The notes under the pieces were generated by a model. The model was not told the origin of the DNA. It was given only the letters and a program-made list of their open reading frames with translations, and made no database searches. From Rhizobium terrae (GTDB lineage: Bacteria > Pseudomonadota > Alphaproteobacteria > Rhizobiales > Rhizobiaceae), in contig NZ_QJKM01000013.1 of assembly GCF_003425685.1 (NCBI RefSeq), positions 156,141 to 220,140 on the forward strand: 64,000 nt of DNA. The letters are read 5' to 3'. Shown one piece after another: positions 42,299-51,338 of this stretch (positions are counted from its first letter, which is position 1; every line of letters starts with the position of its first letter). The position numbers and the translations under genes are program-made.

Positions 42299-42622
42299 TC
42301 ATGATTTTGGCCGGCTCGCCTTTTCTTTGAGACCGGATTGGCCGGTCCTTCGCTCAAGTTCGTCAAGCACATCCTGCAACGGCAGCGCAGCGATATTCAA
42401 GACGACTAAAAGATGATAGAGCAGGTCCGCGCTTTCGGCCGTCAGGTTCTGGCGGTCCCGGCTGACGGCGGCGATGACAGTTTCGACCGCCTCCTCGCCG
42501 AGTTTCTTGGCGGCCTTTTCCGGGCCGGCGGCGACGAGCTTCGCGGTCCAGGATTCCTCCGGCGAGGCTTTGGCCCGGGTGGCGACGATCTCCTCGAGAT
42601 CCTTCAGGGAAAACTCACTCAT
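42299..42622 (-). CDS. hisE: Phosphoribosyl-ATP pyrophosphatase
   Basis: Encodes 107 residues of the all-alpha MazG-like HisE. It removes pyrophosphate from phosphoribosyl-ATP in step 2 of histidine synthesis. Characteristic parts are SWTAKLVAAGPEKAAKKLGEEAVE and ESADLLYHLLVVL. The C-terminal tail is lysine/serine-rich. The start overlaps the stop of hisF by 8 bases. hisI and hisG are not in the window. Confidence 0.93.
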   Translation of the reverse strand: MSEFSLKDLEEIVATRAKASPEESWTAKLVAAGPEKAAKKLGEEAVETVIAAVSRDRQNLTAESADLLYHLLVVLNIAALPLQDVLDELERRTGQSGLKEKASRPKS

Positions 42623-43439
42623 ACTTTGTTCCCGGCTTTCTTACGGGCGCTCCATCAAGCCGCATGGCGATGCCGTGCTCTGCCATATAGTGCTTTGCCT
42701 GGCCGACCGTATAGGTGCCGAAGTGGAAAATCGAGGCGGCGAGCACAGCCGTCGCGTGGCCTTCCTTGATGCCCGCGACCATGTCGTCCAGATTGCCGAC
42801 ACCGCCGGACGCGATGACCGGGGCGCGAACGCTGTCGGCGATCGCCCGCGTCAGTTCGAGGTCGTAGCCGATCTTCGTCCCGTCGCGGTCCATTGAGGTG
42901 ATGAGCAGTTCGCCGGCGCCGCGCTCCACCATCTTCACGGCGAAATCGACGGCGTCGATGCCGGTCGCGTTGCGGCCGCCATGGGTATGGATCTCCCAAG
43001 CGCTGAGATTGTCGCCGCCGACCGCCTGGGTGCGGCGGCGCTTGGCGTCTATCGACACGACGATGCATTGGTTGCCGAACTTGTCGGCCGCTTCCGCCAC
43101 GAAATCCGGATTGTTGACCGCAGCCGAATTGATCGAGACCTTGTCGGCGCCCGCGAGCAGCAGCTTGCGGATGTCGGCGATGCTGCGCACCCCGCCGCCG
43201 ACGGTGAGCGGCATGAAGCAGTGGTCGGCGGTGCGGGCGACGACGTCGAAGATCGTCTCGCGATTGTCCGAGGAGGCGGTGATGTCGAGGAAGCAGAGTT
43301 CGTCGGCACCGGCGGCGTCATAGGCTTTCGCCGCTTCCACCGGGTCACCGGCATCGATCAGGTCGACGAAGTTGACGCCCTTGACGACACGGCCGTCCTT
43401 GACGTCCAGGCAGGGGATGACGCGGGCTTTGAGGGTCAT
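42615..43439 (-). CDS. hisF: Imidazole glycerol phosphate synthase subunit HisF
   Basis: Encodes 274 residues of a TIM barrel that joins PRFAR to ammonia produced by HisH, giving IGP and AICAR. Active-site aspartates lie in IPCLDVKDGRVVKGVNF and TSMDRDGTKIGYD. ASGGVGNLDDM and PLTVGGGVRS bind the phosphates. Four-base overlap with hisA. HisF and HisH are subunits of one enzyme and both are in this cluster. Confidence 0.97.
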   Translation of the reverse strand: MTLKARVIPCLDVKDGRVVKGVNFVDLIDAGDPVEAAKAYDAAGADELCFLDITASSDNRETIFDVVARTADHCFMPLTVGGGVRSIADIRKLLLAGADKVSINSAAVNNPDFVAEAADKFGNQCIVVSIDAKRRRTQAVGGDNLSAWEIHTHGGRNATGIDAVDFAVKMVERGAGELLITSMDRDGTKIGYDLELTRAIADSVRAPVIASGGVGNLDDMVAGIKEGHATAVLAASIFHFGTYTVGQAKHYMAEHGIAMRLDGAPVRKPGTKYE

Positions 43440-44179
43440 GCGGCACGCCCTTTCTGTGAGCGGATCAACGCCAGCGCTTCTGCTGGATCGATACGGCCGT
43501 CGTAAAGCGCGCGGCCGGATATGGCGCCTTCCAGCCGGGCGGCGTCGGGTTCGAGCATGCGTCTTATGTCATCGAGCGAGGCAAGCCCGCCCGACGCGAT
43601 CACCGGAATGGAAACGGCATCGGCGAGTTCCAGTGTCGTTTTCCAGTTGATGCCGGCCAAAATGCCGTCGCGGTCGATATCGGTATAGATGATCGCCGAA
43701 ACGCCGGCGCCCTCGAATTTCTTCGCCAGTTCGATGACGCCGAGCTCGGAAGCTTCTGCCCAGCCTTCGACGGCGACCTTGCCGCCCTTGGCGTCGATAC
43801 CGACGGCGACCTTGCCCGGGAAAGCCTTGCAGGCCTCGATGACGAGCGCCGGATCGCGGACTGCGACCGTGCCGAGGATCACGCGCGCCAGCCCCCGGCC
43901 GAGCCAGTTTTCGATGTGATCGAGGGTGCGGATGCCGCCGCCGAGTTGCACCGGGTTCTTCGTCGCCTTGAGGATGGCATCGACGGCCGCACCGTTGACG
44001 CTTTCGCCGGCAAAGGCGCCATTGAGGTCGACGACATGCAGCCATTCGAACCCCTGGTCCTCGAAGGCCTTGGCCTGCGCGGCGGGATCGGGATTGTAGA
44101 CGGTCGCCTGGTCCATGTCGCCGAGCTTGAGGCGCACGCACTGGCCGTCTTTCAGGTCGATTGCGGGAAAAAGGAACAT
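43436..44179 (-). CDS. hisA: ProFAR isomerase HisA
   Basis: Encodes 247 residues; it opens the ring of ProFAR by an Amadori rearrangement, preceding HisF. Residues FPAIDLKDGQCVRLKLGDM carry the first catalytic aspartate, YTDIDRDGILAG the second; QLGGGIRTLDHI and ASGGLASLDDI are phosphate-binding loops. Full length. The stop is coupled to hisF by overlap. A gap of 46 bases separates it from hisH. Confidence 0.97.
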   Translation of the reverse strand: MFLFPAIDLKDGQCVRLKLGDMDQATVYNPDPAAQAKAFEDQGFEWLHVVDLNGAFAGESVNGAAVDAILKATKNPVQLGGGIRTLDHIENWLGRGLARVILGTVAVRDPALVIEACKAFPGKVAVGIDAKGGKVAVEGWAEASELGVIELAKKFEGAGVSAIIYTDIDRDGILAGINWKTTLELADAVSIPVIASGGLASLDDIRRMLEPDAARLEGAISGRALYDGRIDPAEALALIRSQKGRAA

Positions 44180-44225
44180 GTCTCTTCTGTCCTTGGCAGT
44201 TCGCGCGAGCCCAGGGGCAATCCCC

Positions 44226-44876
44226 CTATGGCTTCCAGCGCAGGAAATTGGCGATTAAAGCAAGGCCCAAAGCCTGGCTTTTCTCAGGGTGAAACTGCGA
44301 ACCGGCGACGTTGTCGCGCCCGACGAAGGCGGTCATGGCGCCGCCGTACTCGGCGGTGGCGATCACGTCTGCCCGGTGTCTTGCCGCCAGATGGTAGGAA
44401 TGCACGAAATAAGCGTGCAACCCCTCCGGCCCGGTCGGAATGCCTTCGAAGAGCGGGTGTGGGTGATGCAGGTCGAGCGTGTTCCAGCCGATCTGCGGGA
44501 TCTTCAGGTTCCGGTCGTCCGGCGTCATCTCGACGACGTCGCCTTCGATCCAGCCGAACCCCTGCGTGACGGTCTTTTCAAGCCCGCGCGACGACATCAG
44601 CTGCATGCCGACGCAGATGCCGAGGAAGGGGCGGCCCTTGTGCTCGATCACATCGAGGATCGCTTCGTGCATGCCCGGCACCGCGTCGAGGCCGGCGCGG
44701 CAGTCCGCATAGGCGCCGACGCCCGGCAGCACGATCCGGTCGGCGGTGGCGACGGCTTCCGCCTTGTCGGTCAGGTCGATCACCGCATCGATGCCGGCTT
44801 CGCGGGCGGCGCGTTCGAAGGCTTTTGTCGCGGAACGGAGATTACCGGACCCGTAGTCGATGATTGCGACGCGCAT
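44226..44876 (-). CDS. hisH: Imidazole glycerol phosphate synthase subunit HisH (glutaminase)
   Basis: Encodes 216 residues of a class I glutamine amidotransferase. The nucleophile is in FLGICVGMQLM, the histidine and glutamate in SQFHPEKSQ. The start MRVAIIDYGSGNLRSA is the family start; a longer in-frame extension is not supported. It hydrolyses glutamine and channels ammonia to HisF. The ATG overlaps the stop of the DUF2628 gene. Confidence 0.97.
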   Translation of the reverse strand: MRVAIIDYGSGNLRSATKAFERAAREAGIDAVIDLTDKAEAVATADRIVLPGVGAYADCRAGLDAVPGMHEAILDVIEHKGRPFLGICVGMQLMSSRGLEKTVTQGFGWIEGDVVEMTPDDRNLKIPQIGWNTLDLHHPHPLFEGIPTGPEGLHAYFVHSYHLAARHRADVIATAEYGGAMTAFVGRDNVAGSQFHPEKSQALGLALIANFLRWKP

Positions 44877-45364
44877 CAGCGTCCTCCATGTTCGAAGAGG
44901 CCCATCTGGGGGCCTTGCCAGCCGGCGGCGGGCTTTCCCTGTTTCGCCCATTCCGCCGAAACCGGCATCGGTTGTTTTTCCGGTTCGGGAAGGCTGGAGA
45001 AGTAGATTTCCTCGGCAACATCCAGATCGGGTGCGGCGACGACCTTTTCCAGGGTCCAGCCACGTCTGATCAGCGTTTCGGAGCGATAATGTCGGCCTTC
45101 GAGCGCGACGATCAGGCTGACCGCGAGACCGAGCAAGCCGCCGGCCAGCTCGAATTCGGGCATGGTCATCAGCAGGCCGCTCAGGATTTGGAGGAGGAAT
45201 ACAATGGCAGCTGGCAGCCACAGCCGGTTCCACAGGAGCCATATCCAGGGGAAAATCAGCGCCGTCCAGGAAAACCCGTCCTGCAGGACAAGCGTGGAAT
45301 GATGATCCCTGTCTGGCACCCGTTGGGGGTGATCGGGAGGAGTGAGAACGAGATAGCTTCTCAT
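44876..45364 (-). CDS. DUF2628 membrane protein inside the his cluster
   Basis: Encodes 162 residues. DUF2628 features are DGFSWTALIFPWIWLLWNRLW, a membrane-embedded aromatic segment at residues 30-50, and two further hydrophobic helices up to residue 90, then a polar tail with LEGRHYRSETLIRRGW. The tail carries repeated WAKQGKPAAGWQGPQMG-like residues. Function unknown. The tight fit between hisB (35 bases) and hisH (overlap) means it is made with histidine enzymes; the same arrangement is common in rhizobia. Confidence 0.88.
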   Translation of the reverse strand: MRSYLVLTPPDHPQRVPDRDHHSTLVLQDGFSWTALIFPWIWLLWNRLWLPAAIVFLLQILSGLLMTMPEFELAGGLLGLAVSLIVALEGRHYRSETLIRRGWTLEKVVAAPDLDVAEEIYFSSLPEPEKQPMPVSAEWAKQGKPAAGWQGPQMGLFEHGGR

Positions 45365-45398
45365 GGGTCGCTTTCCTGGGGAATGTCTCCCGGAAGCG

Positions 45399-46007
45399 TC
45401 AGACCAGCATTCCCTTCGTGGAGGGGACGCGATTGGCCTGCCGCGGATCGATTTCGGTCGCGGCGCGCAGGGTCCGCGCCACGGATTTGAAGCAGGTCTC
45501 GGCGATATGATGGTTGTTGGCGCCGTAATGGTTCAGCACATGCAGCGTAATGCCGGCATTCTGGGCAAAGGCCTGGAAGAACTCCCGGACCAGCTCGGTA
45601 TCGAATGTGCCGATCTTCGGCGCGCTGAAGGAGACGTTCCACACTAGGAAGGGCCGGCCGGACACGTCGATCGCCGCCTTGGTCATGGTCTCGTCCATGG
45701 CAAGGTCGAGTGAGGCATAGCGGGCGATGCCGCGTCGGTCGCCGAGCGCCTTGGAGATCGCTTGGCCGAGCGCAATCCCGGTGTCCTCGACGGTGTGATG
45801 GTCGTCGATATGCAGATCGCCCTTGACGTCGATTTCCATGTCGATGAGCGAATGTCGCGAAAGCTGGTCGAGCATGTGATCGAAGAAGCCGACGCCCGTG
45901 GAAATCCTGGCCGCGCCGGTGCCGTCCAGATTGACGGAAACGGAGACGGAAGTTTCGTTGGTCTTGCGGGAAATCTTGCCCACGCGTGCGACTGTCGTTT
46001 CACCCAT
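45399..46007 (-). CDS. hisB: Imidazoleglycerol-phosphate dehydratase
   Basis: Encodes 202 residues, the monofunctional dehydratase without the histidinol phosphatase domain of E. coli. The metal-binding histidines are in GFFDHMLDQLSRHSLIDM, HIDDHHTVEDTGIALG and HVLNHYGANNHHIAE. Converts IGP to imidazole acetol phosphate with manganese. The start ATG (MGETTVARVGK) follows GAGAC; an upstream frame extends into the hslV promoter and is rejected. First gene of the his cluster, divergent from hslV. Confidence 0.97.
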   Translation of the reverse strand: MGETTVARVGKISRKTNETSVSVSVNLDGTGAARISTGVGFFDHMLDQLSRHSLIDMEIDVKGDLHIDDHHTVEDTGIALGQAISKALGDRRGIARYASLDLAMDETMTKAAIDVSGRPFLVWNVSFSAPKIGTFDTELVREFFQAFAQNAGITLHVLNHYGANNHHIAETCFKSVARTLRAATEIDPRQANRVPSTKGMLV

Positions 46008-46134
46008 CAGGGTCTCTCCATGCCCGGGACCGGAACTCGGGTCTGACTTGGTCCCTCGATCACGGCTCCTTATCAGGCGCAAAGTCAAATATCCAGCAAA
46101 AGCCGGGGTATTTATGCCGCATCGCGTCACGAGA

Positions 46135-46162
46135 TTGCATTCGCCCGGGCTGACCTTACATA
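46135..46162 (+). promoter_or_regulatory. Possible hslV promoter
   Basis: TTGCAT and TACATA are separated by 16 bases in the region between hisB and hslV, 64 bases upstream of the hslV start. The spacing and sequence fit a sigma-70/RpoH-type element; hslVU is a heat-shock operon in related bacteria. Confidence 0.3.
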
Positions 46163-46225
46163 GATGACCAACGGAGCCGTGGCGCTCCCAAACGAATGCC
46201 CGCGAGGCGGGCCAACAGGTGCCGA

Positions 46226-46753
46226 ATGACAACGATTATTACAGTCCGCAAAGGCGGCAAGGTGATCATGGCGGGCGACGGCCAGGTGAGCCTCGGCCAG
46301 ACCGTGATGAAGGGCAATGCCCGCAAGGTACGCCGCATCGGCAAGGGCGAGGTGATCGCCGGTTTTGCCGGCGCGACCGCCGATGCCTTCACGCTGCTCG
46401 ACCGGCTCGAGAAGAAGCTCGAACAATATCCCGGCCAGCTGATGCGCGCCGCCGTCGAGCTCGCCAAGGACTGGCGGACGGACAAATACCTGCGCAATCT
46501 CGAAGCGATGATGCTGGTTGCCGACAAGTCGACGACTTTGGCCGTCACCGGCAACGGCGACGTGCTGGAGCCCGAGCATGGCGCGATCGCAATCGGCTCC
46601 GGCGGCAATTACGCCTATGCCGCGGCCCGCGCCATGATGGATTCGGACAAGTCGGCCGAGGAGATCGCCCGGAAAGCGCTCGATATCGCCGCCGATATCT
46701 GCGTCTACACCAACCACAACCTGGTCATCGAAACGCTGGACGCCGATGGCTGA
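46226..46753 (+). CDS. hslV: ATP-dependent protease HslV (ClpQ) peptidase subunit
   Basis: Encodes 175 residues from MTTIITVRKGGK; processing after the Met exposes the catalytic Thr. Conserved parts are MAGDGQVSLGQTVMKGN, FAGATADAFTLLDRLE, AVELAKDWRTDKYLR and IAIGSGGNYAYAAARA. HslV forms two stacked six-membered rings with the HslU unfoldase on either end and degrades heat-damaged proteins. An earlier in-frame start would bury the threonine. Overlaps the GNAT gene by 8 bases. Confidence 0.97.
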   Translation: MTTIITVRKGGKVIMAGDGQVSLGQTVMKGNARKVRRIGKGEVIAGFAGATADAFTLLDRLEKKLEQYPGQLMRAAVELAKDWRTDKYLRNLEAMMLVADKSTTLAVTGNGDVLEPEHGAIAIGSGGNYAYAAARAMMDSDKSAEEIARKALDIAADICVYTNHNLVIETLDADG

Positions 46754-47258
46754 GGGAGCGCCCCGCTATGTGTTTCGCGATGTCGCCGCGGAGGATTTTC
46801 CGCTGCTGGCGAAATGGCTCGCCGAGCCGCATATCGCGCAATGGTGGGGAGCGGTCGATGAGGAACTGGCGAGCATCGAGGCATCGATGAAAAGCGTCGA
46901 AACCCGGCCGATGATCGTCGAGCTGGAAGGCAGGCCGATCGCCTACCTTCAGTATTACGATCCGCACCTGGAAGAGGACCATCCCTACCAGGATCAGCCC
47001 AGGGGCACGCTCGGCATCGATATCTCGATCGGTGACGGGGAGCTGGTCGGCATGGGCCACGGCAGCGCGATCGTCCGCCAGCTCGCCGCCGAACTTTTCG
47101 CAGGCGGCGCCGTCAGGCTCGTCATCGATCCCGATCCGGAAAACGCCAGGGCGATCCGCGCCTATGAGAAGGCGGGGTTCCGCCACATCGATACCAGGAC
47201 ATCCATATACGGTCCGGCCCATTTCATGGCGCTGGACGCACCAGAAGAACGGATTTGA
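46746..47258 (+). CDS. GNAT acetyltransferase resembling AAC(6')-type enzymes, between hslV and hslU
   Basis: Encodes 170 residues of an aminoglycoside N6'-acetyltransferase-like GNAT fold. Family features: EDFPLLAKWLAEPHIAQWWG at the N-terminus, PRGTLGIDISIGDG, GHGSAIVRQLAAELF (acetyl-CoA binding), and IDPDPENARAIRAYEKAGF. Antibiotic resistance is only one possibility; the position in the hslVU operon, overlapping hslV and one base from hslU, suggests a housekeeping role such as acetylation of a protein or small molecule during stress. No experiment is implied by the sequence. Confidence 0.88.
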   Translation: MAEGAPRYVFRDVAAEDFPLLAKWLAEPHIAQWWGAVDEELASIEASMKSVETRPMIVELEGRPIAYLQYYDPHLEEDHPYQDQPRGTLGIDISIGDGELVGMGHGSAIVRQLAAELFAGGAVRLVIDPDPENARAIRAYEKAGFRHIDTRTSIYGPAHFMALDAPEERI

Positions 47259-47259
47259 C

Positions 47260-48567
47260 ATGAGTAACTTTTCACCCCGGGAAATCGTCTCCGAGCTGGA
47301 TCGGCACATCATCGGCCAGCACGATGCCAAGCGCGCGGTGGCGATCGCCCTGCGCAACCGCTGGCGCCGCCACCAACTCGACGAGAGCCTGCGCGACGAA
47401 GTGATGCCGAAGAACATCCTGATGATCGGGCCGACCGGCGTCGGCAAGACGGAAATCTCCCGCCGCCTGGCGAAGCTCGCCGGCGCGCCCTTCATCAAGG
47501 TCGAGGCGACCAAATTCACCGAAGTCGGTTATGTCGGCCGCGACGTCGAGCAGATCATTCGCGATCTCGTGGAAGTCGGCATCGGCCTCGTGCGCGAGAA
47601 GAAACGCGCCGAAGTGCAGGCCAAGGCCCATATGAGCGCCGAAGAGCGTGTTCTGGATGCCCTCGTCGGCGCCACCGCGTCGCCCGCCACCCGTGAAAGC
47701 TTCCGCAAGAAGCTGCGGGCCGGCGAGCTGGACGACAAGGAAATCGATATCGAAGTGGCCGATACCGGCTCCGGCATGCCCGGCTTCGAGATTCCCGGCA
47801 TGCCGGGCGCCAATATCGGGGTGCTGAATCTCTCGGAAATGTTCGGCAAGGCGATGGGCGGCCGAACCAAGAAGGTCCGCACCACGGTTTCGAAATCCTA
47901 CGGCGAGCTGATCCGCGACGAATCCGACAAGCTGATCGACAACGAAGTCATCCAGCGCGAGGCCGTACGCTCGGTCGAGAACGACGGCATCGTCTTCCTC
48001 GACGAGATCGACAAGATCGCCGCCCGTGACGGCGGGCTCGGCGCCGGCGTTTCCCGCGAGGGCGTGCAGCGCGACCTCCTGCCGCTCGTCGAAGGCACGA
48101 CCGTTTCCACCAAATACGGGCCGGTCAAGACGGACCATATCCTGTTCATCGCCTCGGGTGCCTTCCACGTGGCGAAACCCTCCGACCTTCTGCCGGAACT
48201 GCAGGGCCGCCTGCCGATCCGCGTCGAACTGCGGCCGCTCACCAAGGAGGACTTCCGCCGCATTCTGACCGAAACCGAGGCGAGCCTGATCCGCCAGTAC
48301 AAGGCGCTGATGGAAACGGAACAGCTGACCCTCGACTTCACCGAGGATGCGATCGATGCGTTGGCGGATGTCGCCGTGCATCTGAACTCTTCGGTCGAGA
48401 ATATCGGCGCCCGCCGGCTGCAGACCGTGATGGAGCGGGTGCTGGACGAGATCTCCTTCACCGCTCCGGACCAGAGCGGCACGGCGGTGACCATCGACGC
48501 GGACTATGTCCGCAAGCATGTGGGCGATCTCGCCGCGGATACCGATCTTTCGCGCTATATTCTTTGA
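47260..48567 (+). CDS. hslU: ATP-dependent protease HslU (ClpY) ATPase subunit
   Basis: Encodes 435 residues from MSNFSPREIVSELDRHIIGQ. Walker A is MIGPTGVGKTEISRRLAK, Walker B IVFLDEIDKIAARDG, and the pore loop is in GYVGRDVEQII. The intermediate I-domain (about residues 110-240) is present, and the C-terminus LSRYIL inserts between HslV subunits. Unfolds substrates and feeds them to HslV. A short interval with a weak hairpin separates it from the DUF1402 gene. Confidence 0.98.
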   Translation: MSNFSPREIVSELDRHIIGQHDAKRAVAIALRNRWRRHQLDESLRDEVMPKNILMIGPTGVGKTEISRRLAKLAGAPFIKVEATKFTEVGYVGRDVEQIIRDLVEVGIGLVREKKRAEVQAKAHMSAEERVLDALVGATASPATRESFRKKLRAGELDDKEIDIEVADTGSGMPGFEIPGMPGANIGVLNLSEMFGKAMGGRTKKVRTTVSKSYGELIRDESDKLIDNEVIQREAVRSVENDGIVFLDEIDKIAARDGGLGAGVSREGVQRDLLPLVEGTTVSTKYGPVKTDHILFIASGAFHVAKPSDLLPELQGRLPIRVELRPLTKEDFRRILTETEASLIRQYKALMETEQLTLDFTEDAIDALADVAVHLNSSVENIGARRLQTVMERVLDEISFTAPDQSGTAVTIDADYVRKHVGDLAADTDLSRYIL

Positions 48568-48771
48568 TCGGGCGACGTGGCAGTCGGGCAACGTCCGGCT
48601 GCCATTTATGAGAATCTGACGATATTTTGAATGCGTCTGCCTCGACAGGCAGCGTATGCTTCACGTAAGGGAGGCGCGCTTTCATGAAGTGATCGACTCC
48701 CGGGGTGAGTCGGTTGGAATGACTTTGAGCATCCTGCCGCGATCGGCACTGAAGTCCTGGACACGCAAATC

Positions 48772-49707
48772 TTGAAACGCATTCTTGTCGCATTGCTTGC
48801 CGTTGCCGCCCTGTCGGCTGCCCTGCCTGTTTCAGCGGCAGGGTTGACCGTGGTGCCGGAAGGCAACCGCCACGCCGAACAGCCGAAGATCCCCGGAGCC
48901 TCGGTGCGCCGCACCCGGGCAGGCCGCACCACGTTCGACGATAAATACGACAAGATCCGCGATCTGCTCGCCACCGACAAGAAGCTGATCGCCAAGATCA
49001 AGGCGACTGCCGCCGATTACGGCATCGAGCCGATCCACATGATCGGGGCGATCGTCGGCGAGCACACCTATAATGTCGACGCCTACGACCGGCTGCAGAC
49101 TTACTACGTCAAGGCCGCCGCCTATGCCGGCAACAGCTTCCGTTTCGGTTATGGTGACGAGTCGATCAAGGATTTCGTTGCGCGGCCGGAATTCGACAAG
49201 TGCGACGACTTCGACGACTCCTATAAGCTCTGGACCTGCCGCGAGAACGTCTGGGAAAAGGCGTTCCGGGACCGGGTCGTCGGCGGCAAGTCCTATCCGG
49301 ACAACCGCTTCAGCGCGGTGTTCTTCCAGCCCTTCTTTGCCGGCCAGACCTTCGGCCTCGGCCAGGTCAACCCGCTGACGGCGCTGATGCTCTCGGACAT
49401 GGTGGCGAAGACCTCCGGTTACCCGCAGCTCGACGAGAACAAGGCGGCTGCCGTCTATGACGCGATCATGGACCCCGACAAGTCGCTCGCCTACATGGCC
49501 GCCAACATCCGCCGCTCGATCGACGATTACAAGACGATCGCGGGCGTCGATATTTCCCGCAATCCGGGCATCACCGCCACGCTTTACAATACCGGCGGCT
49601 CGGCGCAGCGCGCCGCGGCGCTGAGGGCGCGCGGCGGCCTGCCGGAGGAAAACTACTACGGCTGGCTGGTGAACGACAAGCTCGCGGAATTGCGATCCCT
49701 TCTCTAG
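48772..49707 (+). CDS. DUF1402 exported protein
   Basis: Encodes 311 residues from a TTG start. The N-terminus KRILVALLAVAALSAALPVSAAG is a signal peptide with predicted cleavage after A22-A23, so the protein is periplasmic. Domain features include AADYGIEPIHMIGAIVGEHTYN, FFAGQTFGLGQVNPLTALM and NTGGSAQRAAALRARGG, which look like a transglycosylase-type fold with the motif E-H-T-Y-N and G-L-G-Q-V-N. The family is annotated as DUF1402 of unknown function, restricted to alphaproteobacteria; peptidoglycan binding or cleavage is an inference. Confidence 0.8.
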   Translation: MKRILVALLAVAALSAALPVSAAGLTVVPEGNRHAEQPKIPGASVRRTRAGRTTFDDKYDKIRDLLATDKKLIAKIKATAADYGIEPIHMIGAIVGEHTYNVDAYDRLQTYYVKAAAYAGNSFRFGYGDESIKDFVARPEFDKCDDFDDSYKLWTCRENVWEKAFRDRVVGGKSYPDNRFSAVFFQPFFAGQTFGLGQVNPLTALMLSDMVAKTSGYPQLDENKAAAVYDAIMDPDKSLAYMAANIRRSIDDYKTIAGVDISRNPGITATLYNTGGSAQRAAALRARGGLPEENYYGWLVNDKLAELRSLL

Positions 49708-49767
49708 TTGAAATCATGGTCCCGGACGCTGATATTCCGCCGAGGTGATAACCTTCGGAGGATCGCC

Positions 49768-51183
49768 ATGGACATGCGCCCAGAACCCTTCGTCCCGCCG
49801 GCGCCGGTGCCGCGCAGCCGACTGCTGACGCCGCCCGAAGTCATCTGGATCGGGCTCCGTAATCCGCTCGAGCTCTGGGGGCAGGGAGCTTACACGCTGC
49901 CCTGGATGGAGACGAAGTTCTTCAGGGAACGGACGATCGTCGCCAACCATCCCGATCTCATCCGCCACCTGCTGGTGGACAATGTCGCGAACTACCGGAT
50001 GTCCGAAGTCCGCCAGCTCGTCTTGCGGCCGATCCTGCGGGATGGCCTGCTAACGGCGGAAGGCCAGGTCTGGAAACGCTGCCGCAAGGCCATGGCCCCG
50101 GTCTTCACGCCGAAACATTCGCGCGGCTTTGCCGGCCAGATGCTGGCTGCGACGGAGGAATTCGTCGAGCGCTACGCGGAAGTCGGCCCCGAAGGCGAAC
50201 TCTTCGACATTTCCGTCGACATGACCGATCTCACCTATGCGATCCTCTCGGAAACGCTGTTTTCCGGCGAGATCGCGGGCGACAAGGAAACCATCTCCGA
50301 GGATGTCGACGCGCTCCTTCACCGGATGGGCCGCATCGACCCCATGGACATGATGCGCGCCCCGCCCTGGGTGCCGCGGCTCACCCGTTTCGGCGGCCGG
50401 CGGATGCTCGACAAGTTCCGCGGCATCGTCTCGGACACGATGGCCATGCGGCAGGAGCGGATGCGCAGGACGCCGGACGACGTGCCGCAGGATTTCCTGA
50501 CGCTGCTTCTTGGGCTTGCCGGCCCTGATGGCCTGACCATGGAAGAGATCGAGGACAACATCCTCACCTTCATCGGCGCCGGCCATGAGACGACGGCCCG
50601 GGCGCTCGCCTGGACGCTCTATTGCGTCGCCCATTCGCCGCATGTGCGGGAAAGGATGGAGGAGGAGATCGACCGGGTGCTTGCGGAGGATGCCGATCCG
50701 GTCGACTGGCTCGAGCTGATGCCTTGGGTGCGTGCCGCCTTCGAAGAGGCATTGCGGCTTTATCCGCCGGCGCCGTCGATCAATCGGGCGGCGATCGAAG
50801 CCGACTCCTGGACGAGCCCGGAGGGCGAGACGATCAGGATCGATCCGGACGTCACCGTGCTGGTCATGCCCTGGACGCTGCATCGCCATGAACTGCACTG
50901 GGAAAAGCCGCGCGCCTTCATGCCGGAACGGTTCCTGCCGGAAAACCGCGGCAGGCTGAACCGCTTCCAGTATCTCCCTTTCGGCGTCGGCCCGCGCACC
51001 TGCATCGGCGCCACCTTCGCGCTGCAGGAAGGGGTGATCGCGCTTGCGGTGCTGATGCACCGCTACCGGTTCGACGCGACGCCGGAAACCAAGGTCTGGC
51101 CTGTGCAGAAGCTGACGACCCAGCCGCGGGACGGCATGCCGATGCGGGTCAGCCCGCGGCACTACGGCGCCGTACGACATTGA
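49768..51183 (+). CDS. Cytochrome P450
   Basis: Encodes 471 residues from MDMRPEPFVPP, with GGAGG nine bases upstream; no membrane anchor, so probably soluble. The I-helix is TFIGAGHETTARALAWTLY, the K-helix ExxR in FEEALRLYPPAP, the aromatic region PERFLPENRGRL and the heme-cysteine loop FGVGPRTCIGATFALQEG. The redox partner ferredoxin and ferredoxin reductase are not nearby. The substrate is unknown; class, by length and motif, is like bacterial CYP fatty acid or terpene monooxygenases. Not in an obvious operon. Confidence 0.95.
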   Translation: MDMRPEPFVPPAPVPRSRLLTPPEVIWIGLRNPLELWGQGAYTLPWMETKFFRERTIVANHPDLIRHLLVDNVANYRMSEVRQLVLRPILRDGLLTAEGQVWKRCRKAMAPVFTPKHSRGFAGQMLAATEEFVERYAEVGPEGELFDISVDMTDLTYAILSETLFSGEIAGDKETISEDVDALLHRMGRIDPMDMMRAPPWVPRLTRFGGRRMLDKFRGIVSDTMAMRQERMRRTPDDVPQDFLTLLLGLAGPDGLTMEEIEDNILTFIGAGHETTARALAWTLYCVAHSPHVRERMEEEIDRVLAEDADPVDWLELMPWVRAAFEEALRLYPPAPSINRAAIEADSWTSPEGETIRIDPDVTVLVMPWTLHRHELHWEKPRAFMPERFLPENRGRLNRFQYLPFGVGPRTCIGATFALQEGVIALAVLMHRYRFDATPETKVWPVQKLTTQPRDGMPMRVSPRHYGAVRH

Positions 51184-51338
51184 TGGCGCACAGAGGACAC
51201 CGCTGCGTTTCAATCCGGTGCATCGTACTTTCCGGAAATCGATTCCGATTTTCGGATCGATGCGCAAGGTCTTCCACGGCGAATTGATCTTTGCCGGCCA
51301 TGCGTTATTGGTCGGGGGACGATCTTCAGGAGTTTCGC

